Position numbers and translations under genes: made by a program
The notes under the pieces: generated by a model
Seen by the model: only the letters and a program-made list of their open reading frames with translations
Told to the model about the DNA's origin: nothing
Database searches by the model: none
NCBI RefSeq assembly: GCF_002443255.2
Contig: NW_019211457.1
Location: forward strand, 525,303-589,302
DNA length: 64,000 bases
Reading direction: 5' to 3'
Source of the DNA: Varroa destructor
Taxonomy: Eukaryota; Arthropoda; Arachnida; Mesostigmata; Varroidae
In this document: piece by piece, positions 43,280-55,487 of the stretch
Layout of the letters: each line of letters starts with the position of its first letter
Numbering within the stretch: position 1 is the first letter of the stretch

Positions 43280-45696
43280 CACCATCCTCGAGCTGAATTC
43301 AAGTCGTTTTCTTTACTGTTGCTTAGTAGCAAAAACGCTTTTCTCGTCCGAGCAGAAAACCCAAAACACCCTGCAACCCCCAACCCTTCTTTTTTCTTCT
43401 TAGACAACAGTACGGACATGCGACATAGTCAGGCTTCCCGAGAACCTCTACATTATTTTACTCATGTAAGCTTTTGTCGCACGGTTGTCGGCTCCGCGAG
43501 CTTGGCTATAGACATTGGCGCATGGGTAGCTTGTGAGACATGGATTCGTCCTAACTAATCCAGTGTCACGAGCATAATTTAACGTTGATGCCCTGCAGGC
43601 TAGGCTTAGAAGCACTGGATCACTGCGGAGTGCGTTTTCCTCGACGGAACTCGCGTTTGTCAACTTGTCCTTTGATAGTAGTTCAAAACACTTGGAATAC
43701 AGTGCCGTCTGTTATGGCAGAGGCTGAACTACAGCATAGGACTGCTGAGCAGCCTGGCCCTACGCTTGCACGTGGACACCGGCACCTTGACGTGCTGGGG
43801 TGTTGATCTAAATGCAAATTGAGTTGTTCGCGGACAAAAGAAGTCAACTATAACGAATATTGTCTGCACGACGAAAGGAGTGACAATGATAAGGCGAATG
43901 CGGAACGCGGCTGCGAACACGGTTCAGGGATGTGTGTTGTTACACTAGTTCGCGGGTGCTATAGTGTGGGCAGTTTCAAGAAAGAAGATGAGAAAGTAAC
44001 GAGGACAGTCGTCTGCAGCACCGGAAAGGTGACGACTCGAAACAGAAGTGGGGGTAGCTAAAAAGAAAAAGGTAGCGTCGAAAACGGAAGTCCGAGCCCT
44101 GAAGAACCTCCAAAGGAACGATAACAATAGACAACCAAGTAAAAATGGATCGAACCACGATGAATTACGAACCTGATAATGCACGTGGTTCGATAGATTT
44201 ACACAAATGTAGCCGAATTTGCTGTCTACACCTATCTGCCCAGTATCATGAAGCATAGCTCCTGCGGGAGTGAGATCTTAAATGCCCGTAACTCACACGA
44301 GATTTAATTGAACAAATATCTTTGTTGCCCACGGGCATGGCGATGGCGGGACGCGCAAGCAGTCATCAGTAGTGGAAAAATGTCTTCCTATCAAATCAAG
44401 TGCTAGACACGAGTGTGCGATTTCTTCACAGTTTGAATTTGCTGATGGTGACTAGTGACCGCTGTCTCAGCCGCTATCGCTGTTAGCACAATGGGAATTT
44501 CAAATCAGACTTTAATTCGATTGATACCTTTTACGAAACGCGCAGATAGCTTTCGTTTTGCCCCCTATCTTCTAAGCCTATCTAAAAGATACAAGCCAAA
44601 GAACGCTATCATGGTTCCAACGATAAAGCCATGCTGCAACGCCCTAACAAACCTAGAACGGGATTTGTGATTGTTGCTGTTCAACGCTTTTATTGATTTG
44701 ACGTCGTTGGGAGACCAAAGAAATTAACTAGACGGAAATCGAAAAAAAAAGTTGATAGAAGTACATACAAGGATTGCTAAATAGAAATAAAGCACAGAAT
44801 CTATTTTTGCGTGGTATCAATGTGCCTGTCGTGCTCGATGTGTCGAATATTGACAAAAACATGCATGATTTTCGTACGTGAGCCAAGGTAATTGAATTCA
44901 ATTTAATGAAATAGATGAACATCGTTTCCATATGAAGCGTCGTGTAAACGATAAGCTTGAGGATACTCCAATACGGGACGCTGTGATCTACCACGACAAT
45001 ATATAATATAACAATGATAGCAGGCTTTTTGGGCGTGCTAAAAAGCCGATGGCACTATGAAGGATGGGCCAGCATTCAAAAAACGCTTTAAGTATCCATA
45101 CATACAAGTGTATTTACATTTTAGAACCCGCATTTCAAGCGATGATCACGAGCCTCAGACCAAGTGGCTGTTAGCATTCTAATTGTGTAAAAGACACAGC
45201 TCCACGAATTTTCGTCATGCTATAGGTAGGATTACTTATGGTAACAAGAAAGCCTTCAAAATTAATGACCAAACTCCTTAGCCATGTTGTTCACGTCCTA
45301 GCATTATCTCCTCGAGTCAGGACCACACGTCAACAAAGCTGTTCCTAAGTTGATCCATCCAAGATGACCCGCTTAGTGTTATAAAGTCTTCATTGCTAGA
45401 TAAATGTTTTAAGTCTTATGTTTAGTTAAGTAAATGCTTCAGACGGCTGATTTCTTTCTGTGTGAACTTAACCTGCAACGAGTTCGGACTTCCGAGGTCG
45501 AATCTATTACAGCCGTTTTATTATGGTATAGCACCACGCCCATCGCTGCAATTAACCTTATTCTCCGATTGTGGTTTTTTAAATTATTCTTCACCTACTA
45601 ACCGGCTTCAATAAAAAAAAATACTTCGCTGTTGTGAGAAATTATATCGTGCGCGATATCGTAATTCCCTGTGTTAATTTAATAATTAGACCGTAA
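43280..45696. other. mostly non-coding; GC-richer patch at 43550-44080
   Basis: Several 60-100-codon frames overlap on both strands between 43126 and 44256, typical of GC-richer non-coding DNA. An 11-bp inverted repeat (ATCGAACCACG / CGTGGTTCGAT, 44149-44194, 24-base loop) is borderline for chance. A 71-codon frame at 44455-44670 (+) is unsupported. Confidence 0.3.
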
Positions 45697-45993
45697 TTAG
45701 TCTGGTTCCTGCGATTGGTCATTTACTCTAATCAAGTCGTTTGCTATTACATCTAAATCAATGATCTGTAAACTTATAGCAGGCGTCTCATGTCCTTCCT
45801 GTGTCAATTTTACATTGTTTATGGCGGAATCATTGCAGTTATTCCGCCATTGTGGAATTGAAGCTTCATCTTCGAAAATTCCTGTACAAGTTGCAACGTT
45901 TCTGGGAAACGGATCGTCATCTTGAGCATATGGCATACAAAGATATATATTAGAGTCCAGTACGGAAAAATCGATTTCTTTCGCAGGTTTCAT
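45697..45993 (-). CDS. unrecognised acidic open frame of 98 codons
   Basis: The minus strand from ATG at 45993 is open for 98 codons, beginning MKPAKEIDFSVLDSNIYLCM. It is rich in Asp/Glu/Asn (AQDDDPFPRN, IFEDEASIPQW, LQIIDLDVIANDLIRVND) with few Arg/Cys, unlike the basic, Cys/Ser-rich chance frames elsewhere. That makes it one of the more protein-like stretches. A 10-bp inverted repeat lies within it at 45821-45850. I saw no clear promoter or splice signals and recognise no family. Confidence 0.25.
   Translation of the reverse strand: MKPAKEIDFSVLDSNIYLCMPYAQDDDPFPRNVATCTGIFEDEASIPQWRNNCNDSAINNVKLTQEGHETPAISLQIIDLDVIANDLIRVNDQSQEPD
45821..45850. repeat. 10-bp inverted repeat, 10-base loop
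   Basis: ATGGCGGAAT (45821-45830) and ATTCCGCCAT (45841-45850) are exact reverse complements. It is weaker than the four long palindromes and could be chance. Confidence 0.85.
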
Positions 45994-47585
45994 TCTGTGT
46001 AGTGTGTGCTGCGTTATTTCTGAAGCTTATATTCCAATTTTATTAATATAAACATCTTAAGGGTTTCCTTCATCTCCCCAAATAGTTTACCCCATACGCA
46101 TCGCCTAATCATTTTCGCAAAGGAAACTGCGGAAATGATACGTTTGCTAGTATGTACAGCCCCGACCAACTTTTTTGTTGCTTCGTTCCTGAGAGATTTG
46201 ACTCATGCAGGCCTTTCCTCGGCCTTTATCGTATTCCGAAAGCTACACCGTACTATGATAGTTTCTAATCTTTAATCATGTGCTGCGGCCTTTTCCATTG
46301 GGCTTTCCATTTTGTAAGAAAAAAGATCTCTGTCTAGAAGGAGGACGGCCTTTACGCTCTGCTTTACATGGAGCACACAGGCTGCTTGTCCACGGTCCAC
46401 GATAGGTCTTGTCCGCCAGACCTGGTGAATAAGCTTATTACATAGTCTAGACGGTTTAGGAGGTCTTGCCATAGGAGTGGTAGCTAACAGTTGGATGTTT
46501 GCTGTTAGTGATCGCTAGTGGGCCTGAACTGCTCTTTTGATGACCCGTTATGAGTAAGCTTTTTTTGAAAAACTCTTTTTGTTATTGTCTGTGTCAGGTT
46601 GTGCATACACGTTTAGAAAGCTCATTCTAGGAGAGCTTGGGAAATGTTTCAGTCCGGTCGAGTCACTGAGAAAAGTATACCACAGGGGCAGCAAAACAAA
46701 CTGGAATTTTATATCCGAGTATAATTAACTACAGTTGACGGTTTAATTGTCATTAAATGCAGGTATAAATCATTGTGCAGACACATGTTGAGTTGAGCGT
46801 GTATCAATATAACAAATTAAATATAAAAAGAAACTACTTTAAGAGGCTTTCTATTATACCTTCGCTAGTCTTGGAAAAGCTGAAGAATTAACCCATGATG
46901 GAAAGAACATTCCACTCCTATAGAATATTTGTCTGATACTGTGAAACTCGTATCTACTAGAGTCTGGAATTTATCCTAGCGTTATATATGCTTGCTTGCC
47001 TATACGCATATGTACATCAAAAAAGTTTCGTAGGCGCACATTTGAAACAGGGACTGCTGCGGCTTCAAATACCATTAATGCTAGACAATGGAAATGAAAA
47101 GAAATTGTTTGTATATTTAAACGTAGAGAAATAGCTACAATTTGAGGTGTCTCACTAAGTCCATGGATTTCAATGGCAATCGACAGGTTGTCGCTTTTTG
47201 GTTTCCTTCAGTACAAAACGAAGTATGCTATGCTTCCATTCAAAGCTAAACCGCCATAAATATCTAGGATTAGTGGGCAAAGACGTAGTCGCTTGTTGTC
47301 CAAATACGGGTTGCTCTCTTCAATGGAACCGCGCAGCTGCCAACCTAGATTTATCGACAATCAGGAAGCGACAACGAAAATCAATCGTATGCCGATCTAA
47401 TTCGTACTTTAATTTAAAAAGTAAAAGCAGCTGCATCTGATGATTTCTTTAGTAAATATCTTCTTCTTAAGCTAAAAGTAAAAAAGGCCTATTTCATTGC
47501 CTATTTACGTTGGGATACAACTTGTTAAGTTTTATGTACTTATTTAAAAACATTTTAGTCTTTGAACTACGAAACGTAATTGTCT
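45994..47585. other. non-coding stretch, nothing recognised
   Basis: Frames at 46272-46472 (-) and 47198-47440 (+, 80 codons) are unsupported. No repeat family member was found. Confidence 0.4.
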
Positions 47586-47612
47586 TTATTCTTTTCAAAA
47601 TATTTTTTATAG

Positions 47613-47823
47613 CAAATTGATGGGACTCGAGATGTACAGAGGCAGAAGACCACAGGTTTTTCGTCTCCACGAAGCAGAAAATGTAATTCTACAAAACGAA
47701 ATTGAAAATCGTTACAGATCTTTACTACGCAGCCCGCACTTCGGACGACACTTACTGGCCGAAGAAAACGTTTTTCAAAAAAACGCATCGCTGTCTCTCT
47801 ACCAGAAAACTTATGAAACATAA
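47613..47823 (+). CDS. candidate terminal exon or small ORF, product unrecognised
   Basis: An acceptor-like TATTCTTTTC...ATTTTTTATAG ends at 47612. The frame with ATG GGA CTC at 47620 is open for 67 codons to TAA, giving MGLEMYRGRRPQVFRLHEAE and later RYRSLLRSPHFGRHLLAEEN. It is charged and Leu-rich and looks alpha-helical. An antisense frame of 94 codons (47567-47851) and a second + frame (47702-47890) overlap, so coding on any one strand is uncertain. Confidence 0.2.
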
Positions 47824-47894
47824 GTCGCGGGTGGATTTGTGCGCATCTCATACAGTTGAATCAATACACGAAAGCAACTGCGTGCAATAAATAG

Positions 47895-48712
47895 TATTAG
47901 AGACCTTTCTATAATAAGAGCTGCTCCGGCATTAGAATAAGAACTCTGATATAGTTAATACAAAGAATAATAAAGTAACGACCCTAGCAATTAAAATATA
48001 CGCACTCATATATGTTTGTATCAAAGGCGTAAGAATGTATACTAGATTTAGCTTACAAGTAAAGCTCCTTGTGCAATGAGTTCTACTCATTTGAAATCTA
48101 CGAAGGATCGCACCGCTTAAGGAGGGAGGCAGCCCTAAAAAGCCAAACCCAGATATCGAAAAGGGACTTATCTCAAATGTGCTTATTGTCAAGCCTTACT
48201 GCTAAATCTCGTGTTTACCATGCACGACACAACAATCAGTTCCTTATACGGTTCTTCAACGATTCCGTTAGTATAGATTAAGTGATCAGTTCCCTTTATA
48301 TACTAAACTACCAACGGACACTGTTGTCAAATAACGCAAGCAATAACTTATAATAGCGAAGGACACTGCCACTGGCAATATTTTGTCTCATCTTTGAGCT
48401 ACATTTACAATCGACCCTTTCAAGGCTCTGTACATTATCGGAGCGATTTAGTCCACAGTCGTCTTCCTAAATCGTCCACACATCACGATCACGTTAATTC
48501 TTAGTCGTAAAAAATGAACATGAATCTTCGTCCCAGCGATCTGAACTTCAATAATAACCTATTAGTTAGACGATTTTTTTTAAGTTGACTGTTTGATCCG
48601 GCAAATAGGCTAGATTCGAAAACGATACTATAAAAAACCAGCAGCTGTTACTTTGTAAATTGAATGTGTACCTCGTTTTCAATTGTATACAACTTCTAAT
48701 GAAGCGCTTAAA
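47895..48712. other. non-coding stretch; possible body of a lost mariner copy
   Basis: A mariner-type end lies at its right edge (48714), but no transposase block could be recognised in the minus direction. Nothing else was found. Confidence 0.3.
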
Positions 48713-48713
48713 C

Positions 48714-48769
48714 CGACTGGCTTTACGACCAGTCTAGCTAGCGATAACTTGTTGTGTACTCGTCCGAAC
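48714..48769 (-). mobile_element. orphan mariner-type terminal sequence (diverged)
   Basis: GACTGGCTTTACGACCAGTC followed by TAGCTAGCGATAAC and ACTCGTCCGAAC resembles the right end of relic 3 (TTGGCCTTAAAGCCAATCTAGCTAG, then TTCGACAAGCC), including the small hairpin just inside the CTAGCTAG core. The outer part is poorly conserved. Confidence 0.35.
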
Positions 48770-48771
48770 TT

Positions 48772-50786
48772 TGAAGTCGAACTTTCATATCCAATATTAT
48801 ACGTCATTTATAGATCCTAGCTTTGTGAATTTGGATACCTCTTACTGCTGACGTGTCTGACACCGTTCGATCGATCTAAAAATTTCAGCCATTTAGACGG
48901 CTATGGAACGCCGGGCTTCTCGACACCTCCTGTCCCTGCGGAGGGGATACCTTCAATTTGGGATTACGACTATTTCTTTAGAAATCCGCTAAGAACTTCA
49001 TTGTGATGCGACAGCACACTAGTATCATCCAAAATCAACCTCACCTGTTAAAACGCTTTGTTTTGCATATACTTAAGCGAACAAAACAAAAACCGCTGTA
49101 CATCAATCTGCTTAGCTACAGGATATCCGATCTATTAGAGAGAGACGAAGCTCGGCTGCATTTTCGGTTTTTTCTACATAGAGTGAATGGTATAGCACGC
49201 CCAATAATTAAATTAGAACACTCTTAATGACGCTGTTCGTGTACATCGAACAACTCAAACTATATAACACTGCGGAGAAATATCATTGTATAATATGATG
49301 CATCATTGCGTGACTGGGCGCGCAAATTGGGACCGGCAGAGCAGTTCCAACAAGTCGAAACACGTCGGTCACTGCAACGTCGGTCAATGTGTCGGTCCAC
49401 GCAAACAGATAGGATGTACCACTACAATAACAACATCATTCTCTATGTTGATTAAAAAAAAGCTTTTAAAAGCGGTCAGGATCCATGACCTCTGCCAGTA
49501 TCATGAAACTTCGTCGATTTCTATGGATGGACATACCTCTATGGAGAGGTCCCAATCCCAGGTAAAAAAGCGACATTAGGAACACGAAGCAATCGAATGC
49601 ATCGGGATAGCCACATTGATCCCTGACGGGTTTCAAGTAACACCCGGTATCGGAACCCCTCTAAGATTGTGTGCAGCATCCAAGCATCGCTGGTAAAATC
49701 AACTATTGATTCAACCACTGACTAAACGCGCATCTTAATTATTGGCGCCAATATCAGAAACCCTTTCGAATAGGGCTACTTGGCTTAACTTAACTTGACC
49801 GACAAATGCATCTTGCATCCATCACAAGATACCTATGATAGGGTAGGTCTTTTTTGATAGGTTTGCTACGAGCAGCTCCAGTCTCATTTAATCGAAAACG
49901 CTAACGTTGAGGTTTAGGGAACTCACGATGCGGGACAATGCCATAGACAATGAAACAATCATACCTAAAAGTTATATTTCAATTAAAACTATTTCGGAGG
50001 AAGGAATGCTTTAGATGAGATCGTTTGATAGATATTATGACTGTATGAGCTGTAAATATTAGCATAGTATTATTAAATTGTGAGTTATATTAAATTGAAT
50101 AAAATGATATTAAATTATTATATGAGTAACACGATGCAATTACGACGCTATTGAAGTACTACGATACTTCAGCTTTCATTTTTCCAGCAGTGAGTGGATC
50201 AGAAAGTAGGCTAATGTCGTACAAGAGCGTTACATATGGCTGATTGCCTTCGAGGCCATTAGTTGTGAACATGTTTCGGGTTTATCTTTTCCCTTGAACA
50301 CTGAAATAACGTATTGGCAATCACTTGTGTAATGTAGCAGTTAATGTATACGAGAAGCGTTGCCAAAAAGACTACAACAGTCTGATCAAAAACGAGAACA
50401 GTGGCTTAATTGCCTTACTTCAATATAAATCGCTGGTATTGTCATCCTGCGCATAGAGTTCGGCAAAAAGAGAAGGCCAGTCCTCTAGGGGCATCTGTAT
50501 TTCGATAGAGGTAATCAGTAATGCTCCATTGCTATTGAGTTGAGCTTCTACTTTTCACAAATGAGCGTTCCTGATGCTATGCATATATAGTCTGGGCACT
50601 TTACGGCCGTACTCGCACCGTATAGCTAAGACAACAGTAGTTACATGTTTCTAGATTGAAACAGGCCATGTTTGTCTATTCGGGTGTTTATATCACGTTT
50701 AAAGCGTGACTCGAGTTTGAAGTGATGTTGTATCATCGGAATAGTTATCGCTCTATCGCTATAGTCTAATCTGTATTTACAGAAGC
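48772..50786. other. non-coding stretch, nothing recognised
   Basis: Frames at 49003-49227 and 49286-49579 (+, 97 codons) are unsupported. Short direct repeats of TATTAAATTG-type sequence occur near 50070-50115. Confidence 0.35.
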
Positions 50787-50813
50787 AAAAAAAAAAACAA
50801 AAAAAAAAAAAAA
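50787..50813. repeat. A-rich simple repeat
   Basis: A run of A interrupted by a single C, 27 bases, read directly. It might be the poly(A) of a retroposed sequence, but nothing recognisable precedes it. Confidence 0.9.
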
Positions 50814-50815
50814 CC

Positions 50816-53100
50816 GAGAGAAAGTTAACAAAACGGCTAGCTTCAAATACGCCTAACTTCGACGAATCTTTCGAAAGGCAAATTACTTTTTGCGCGTCGT
50901 TTTTCGATCTTTGCTGATCTATTTAACCCTATACGTTGAGCGTTTTGATCAGCTATAGCCGTCGTTCGGAGAAAATGTCCGATCCTAGCATTTGCCATAT
51001 ATTTTCTAACAAAATAATATCAATTCAACTTTGGATATATTGAAATACACTGAAAGAAAGCATAGTCCATATCAGCCGTATTTACCATGTGCATGTATTT
51101 CAATTAAGAGACTTCTCGGTAAACGTCTTCATCGCATGTTCCTGTTTAGCATTAGATAATACTGCTGATTCTGACTGTATCTGATCTAGAATACCATTAC
51201 GTTACAGAAGGTCAAGCGACCGTAAACGCTGATGTTAAACGGTTTCCAAAAGTAAATCATCATTTTTTCATAGTTTCACATACACAATGATGCGCATGAC
51301 TAAACCGGGATATAAGAACCTGATGTGACCGTAGAGTCAGACGTAAAATTCAAAAACATGATTTCAGACCGACCGACCGACCGGCCAGCTCACTTTGATC
51401 ATCTGTGGTTTTACTATTTATTATGCCAATTTGTGGCATTAAAGCCTTTACTGATCTGTTGCGTCAGCTAAGGATAGATCAAGAGAGCCCAAAGGAAGGT
51501 CGAAAGATCTTAGCTAAATTATCTAGGTTAACGTGTCACTAGTGTACACTCACTGTAACAGTAATTTACAACGCATGTTTTGACGAAAAAAAGAAAATTA
51601 AAAACCTACCTGTAGCGTTCCATTTGCTCCTGATAAAGCCTGGTACCATTTCCTGTTATGTTATTCAATATGGCCCGACACGTGTCTAGCTTTGCTGAGT
51701 AATCGCCTTTCCGATCATATCGGTCGTTCCCATATTCTTTGCAAATGAATGCCAAGGCTACATATTCGGGCTACATTCGGAAATCTCTATTCTATTTTTT
51801 GTCCATTTTTCTATCCTGGCATGTCTTGTCTTAGAGAAGTTTCATCCAGTGGCTAGCCTACTAACCAACCGATGCGCACATCCAAGGAAAAACCCATTAA
51901 AGCACATACGCCCATGCTGGTCCACTAGCAAATGTAATTTGGAATTTTCTTTTTAACAAAAAAGGCCTTTCAAAAACGCACGAGTGCGGGAAAACTCGAC
52001 AGGCTCGAAGGCAAGCTGCCTTTTCTTCTGTTAGAGTATTTTCGTAGGGTTGTACTGCTCTATCGATAGCAATTATTAATCGCTATGTACCGATTTACAC
52101 TCACTTAACACTTTACGGACAGCAGCGGCGGGACCCTGGAAAATCTTGACAGGCAAGACAAAGCGATGACGCACTAGTGTCAAAATGGAAAGCCTTGCAG
52201 ACCTAAGGCGGCATCGTGTTGTGGGACGTGCGCAGTTTCCAGCGCGTTTGATTTGCGGTTCATTTCTCTACTGGGTCACCAAATAAGCGAAGGGGACAAA
52301 AAAAATGTAGCCTATTCGACTACCAGTTGTGGCCTAAGCAGACTGCGGCTGACAGCTACCGTGTAAACGAGTAGCTTCTTTCTAGAAACCAGGACGTTTC
52401 TCGGCGTACGCGTATCATGTCTATAGGAGATAAATAAAATTGTATAAATTAGGACAATTTTTCCTGGCGTTTAGGGTGGTCCCGAGCGGACGTCCGGTTT
52501 TTCTGGAACGCCTCTTCTGAAGGAGGGAAGTATCAACGATAGGGAAGTTTCTCTTTTTTAGAAGGGAAAGATACAGACAGCTTGTCTATGGCATTTTAGA
52601 CAAAAAGGTGCAACCAAGAAAAAACGTTTTATGATTAAGAAAAAAAGACCAGAGAGACAGATTTACTATAGGCAAGGGTTGAATAGTTGAAGGAATCCGG
52701 GAAGAGAGGAAAGAGGTACCCGTTATGTCTGCGAATTGTTTTTTTGCTACCGTAATTTTCTTACCTCGACCTACTGACGCGTACAGTCATCCAACGGCTC
52801 AGAAGCGCACCGATACGGCTGTCTGAAGTACCCGCTTTTCGTGCAATGTAGACCTAGGTAGTCACGAAGAACAGCAGGATCCGACAAACAATTGGACTAT
52901 GTTACAAGGCAAAACTAGAAGGTGGCTTACGCGCCCACAGCTACAACAGAGTCTTGCAGTGATAGTTGGAAAGCGTGTACGTAGATAGTTGCTCCAAAGT
53001 GAAGGAAGGGTAGAGTGCAGTAGTGTAAAGGAAAATAGGCGTTAGTACATCTAGGATGGACAGAAACCCCTAGCAACGTTCAGGACTCACGCAGGTTAAG
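50816..53100. other. non-coding stretch with a GACC repeat and a weak mariner-end match
   Basis: (GACC)4 lies at 51367-51382. AAAAAAAATGTAGCC then TATTCGACTACCAG (about 52298-52326) loosely matches the mariner right end. No frame of 60 codons or more occurs here. Purine-rich DNA runs at 52500-52720. Confidence 0.35.
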
Positions 53101-53171
53101 GCGCAATAAGTTTAAATTAGCTGACCATTTGTCGACTGTTGGTAAGTGGGTTAAGCTGTTTGTTTTTTCAG

Positions 53172-53338
53172 AAGTACACAAATGTGCGCTGAAAGGCTAC
53201 GGTATCGAATCGATCGAATTCAATACACCGCGGGAACCGTTGTACAAGTTTTTTCATTGCGCTGTAATCAACAAAGCTTTCTTTCGCGACGTTTCGATAA
53301 AAGTATTGAATAAAAAAGCAGATGTACGATATAACTGA
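53172..53338 (+). CDS. candidate terminal exon (about 55 codons), product unrecognised
   Basis: An acceptor (GTTAAGCTGTTTGTTTTTTCAG, AG at 53170-53171) precedes a frame open to TGA at 53336-53338. The peptide includes KCALKGYGIESIEFNTPREP, LYKFFHCAVINKAFF and a basic end VLNKKADVRYN. Composition is balanced and protein-like. A GTAAGTGG donor-like site lies only 30 bases upstream of the acceptor (53142), too close to form an ordinary intron, so any real upstream exon would be farther away. No family recognised. Confidence 0.22.
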
Positions 53339-53339
53339 A

Positions 53340-54427
53340 GAAATTAAGCTGAAATCGCGGCGGCACCATTTCGCGTTCGTTGATCGTACGACAGCTTACT
53401 CTATACTCTGAAAAACATTACTTGTAGATAATGGCCATCGAACGGGAGCATTCGTTGATTTGTTCGTGTTGGAATGTGCGCTGCTCTCAATAAATACTGT
53501 CTCGTTCCTCGCTGAAGTCTGTTCCAAAGAGACCAAACGATACGCTAATGTCTAGCGTAGCTCGATAGCTAATATCTGTTGCCACTAGTTGATAAGCAGT
53601 TCAAGTTACTTTTTATAAACTTACAACATTTATAATTTCATCATAACATCATCTTCAAGATCACTATGAATTACAGCAGCCAACTACTTGACCTTCTAGT
53701 TCGTTCTACAAATAGCGTACTGTTATCAAAGCGGATGCGGCCGACGAATAGAAGAACGGATATAGTAAAATTTGGATTTTGGGTTTTTTCCCGCACAACT
53801 CCATTTTTCTCAATTCACTCCTCTCAGGCCCGTTTCCCTTCGCACCTCCTTTGTTAGCGCTCTTGCCAAACTCACCAGCTGTTCCTGTGTGCCAACGTCG
53901 CGTTTGCATCAGCCACGAAGTCCAGAAACTTCCTTGAAGCCAATAGCCGCTCTGGCTTGACGTCGTAGGCCCAATACGATCTTTTTTGCTTTCTGTCTCC
54001 TAAATGTTTTTCGTTTTTTTCTTGGTGTCTATTTGTTCTGACGATCGGCGACACCGAGAGGGCATCAGGCGAAACAGCCAAAACAACCAGCAGTAGTGTG
54101 TGGTTTACTACAGGGCAAGCCTTCAAGGTTTGATGGCAAGTTGAAGCCTGTTTTTGCAGGCTTCTTTAGTTTTTCGCTGCTGAATGACAGGATCGCGGCC
54201 CCAGGGTTACTGGCTCCTTATCAAATGAACGTTACGTACCCGACAGAAATTCGTTCCGTGCCTCCTGATGTCAGCTAGGAAAAGGCCGCCGCAACGGGAA
54301 CGACAAAGCTAAACATACCTCGAAAGAAACATGTGGTTGAAACAGGAGGCATTACATTTAAACTTCGCCATACGTCAGATGTTCGTATAGAAAAAAAAGC
54401 GTTTTAGCTTCGACAGTATAGATCGAA
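53340..54427. other. non-coding stretch with GC-richer part
   Basis: Overlapping frames on both strands at 53666-54278 indicate composition rather than coding. GAAGCCTG ... CAGGCTTC (54143-54164) is an 8-bp hairpin followed by a short T-run; in a eukaryotic setting it is not a terminator. Confidence 0.35.
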
Positions 54428-54721
54428 TTGGCGTTTATACGGACGTCTCTATGGAGAACCGCTAGCAGTACCCTACAACAAGGTGCATGGAATTGTCGAT
54501 GCATGTACGAACAAATACATCTGCAGGTTATCTATTGTAATTGTAATCTTACTGGCTTCTGTATGGCCGAAAGTCAATTAATGAGGGAGGATAATTTAAA
54601 AGACATGGCTAAATTGATAGGTCGATATTGTTCATTTGGCAATGAGGAGTTAAATGATAGAGCCATGGATTTTGTGCCGCGTAAGTATACATATAGTACT
54701 ATTAAACTGGATTTGGCCTAA
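54428..54721 (+). CDS. unrecognised open frame of 97 codons with an internal donor-like site
   Basis: The frame is open for 97 codons from a TTG-type start; an internal ATG at about 54563 gives MAESQLMREDNLKDMAKLIG and later FGNEELNDRAMDFVP, which is charged and helix-like. TGCCGC/GTAAGTATAC (GT at 54681) is a strong intron-side donor match, so an exon ending there is possible. No acceptor or family evidence. Confidence 0.17.
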   Translation: MAFIRTSLWRTASSTLQQGAWNCRCMYEQIHLQVIYCNCNLTGFCMAESQLMREDNLKDMAKLIGRYCSFGNEELNDRAMDFVPRKYTYSTIKLDLA

Positions 54722-54783
54722 CGAAATGGCGGGAAATTTTACAATGACGTTCTTAGGGATATGATCGCGGCTGTGTTTCTGCA

Positions 54784-54825
54784 ATAACAATTAACAATAA
54801 ATAACAATAACAATAAGCAATTAAC
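54784..54825. repeat. imperfect AACAAT-type repeat
   Basis: ACAATTAACAATAAATAACA continues as AATAACAATAAGCAATTAAC, a degenerate tandem array of about 6-base units. Confidence 0.7.
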
Positions 54826-54829
54826 AACC

Positions 54830-55170
54830 TTTGAAAAAACCTGAGATAAAACAAATACGAGAGAGATTTCCATGTAACTTGTTATATTGGTGAGCTTTCG
54901 TTCAGTTGTTACCGGACTAACAAAACCAAATACTAGCCAGTCGAAGCCACTGATGCAGAGATTGTTAAATATACCGGCTAAGATTACCTGATGATATCAT
55001 GCGTTGTAGTTACACAGTTATAATGACGTGAGCAGTTTACATACAATCGTTTATTTCTAAAAGCCCCTTGGGTAACTGTTATATAAACTTGCGGCAAAGT
55101 TTCGTCGTGCGGAACCGACGACGCTTCTGTAATTGTCTCCACATTCCAATATATTTAGAGAGCATCTTTC
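54830..55170. other. non-coding stretch, nothing recognised
   Basis: No frame, repeat or RNA gene recognised. Confidence 0.4.
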
Positions 55171-55171
55171 T

Positions 55172-55203
55172 GGTAAAATTCAGTCCACGGCCTGAATTTT
55201 ACC
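55172..55203. repeat. 12-bp inverted repeat, 8-base loop
   Basis: GGTAAAATTCAG (55172-55183) and CTGAATTTTACC (55192-55203) are exact reverse complements with loop TCCACGGC. It lies about 240 bases from the longer palindrome at 55443. Confidence 0.93.
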
Positions 55204-55442
55204 TGTAACCTTTTGAAGCCTTCCGCTCATTTGTCTCAGTGAGTAAGCCCCGACCTTCTAGGGTTTCAAATGCTAGAAGCTAAAATTTATACTATCTAAA
55301 CAATTCCTCATCCTCGCAAAATGAGAGCTTTTCCGCTGCTGACCTTAGGGCCATGCTACACTAGCCCACAGAGCAACTCCTATAAAGTGACACTGTATAG
55401 CCTATAACGTAACACCTCGGATTAGGTTCCGAGCACAACCGT

Positions 55443-55476
55443 ATTGAACAAGAACCGATATCGGTTCTTGTTCAAT
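55443..55476. repeat. perfect spacerless palindrome, 17-bp arms
   Basis: ATTGAACAAGAACCGAT is followed immediately by its exact reverse complement. Outside, a T:T mismatch is followed by four more pairs (ACCG/CGGT), so the symmetric block spans about 44 bases. The left end of an antisense frame (55402-55617) passes through it and is not evidence of coding. Confidence 0.97.
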
Positions 55477-55487
55477 TCGGTATAGGC

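Noticed and set aside
54143..54170. Rho-independent terminator-like hairpin with T-run
   Set aside because: The 8-bp stem is within chance for the window and the DNA is eukaryotic, where such a terminator has no role.
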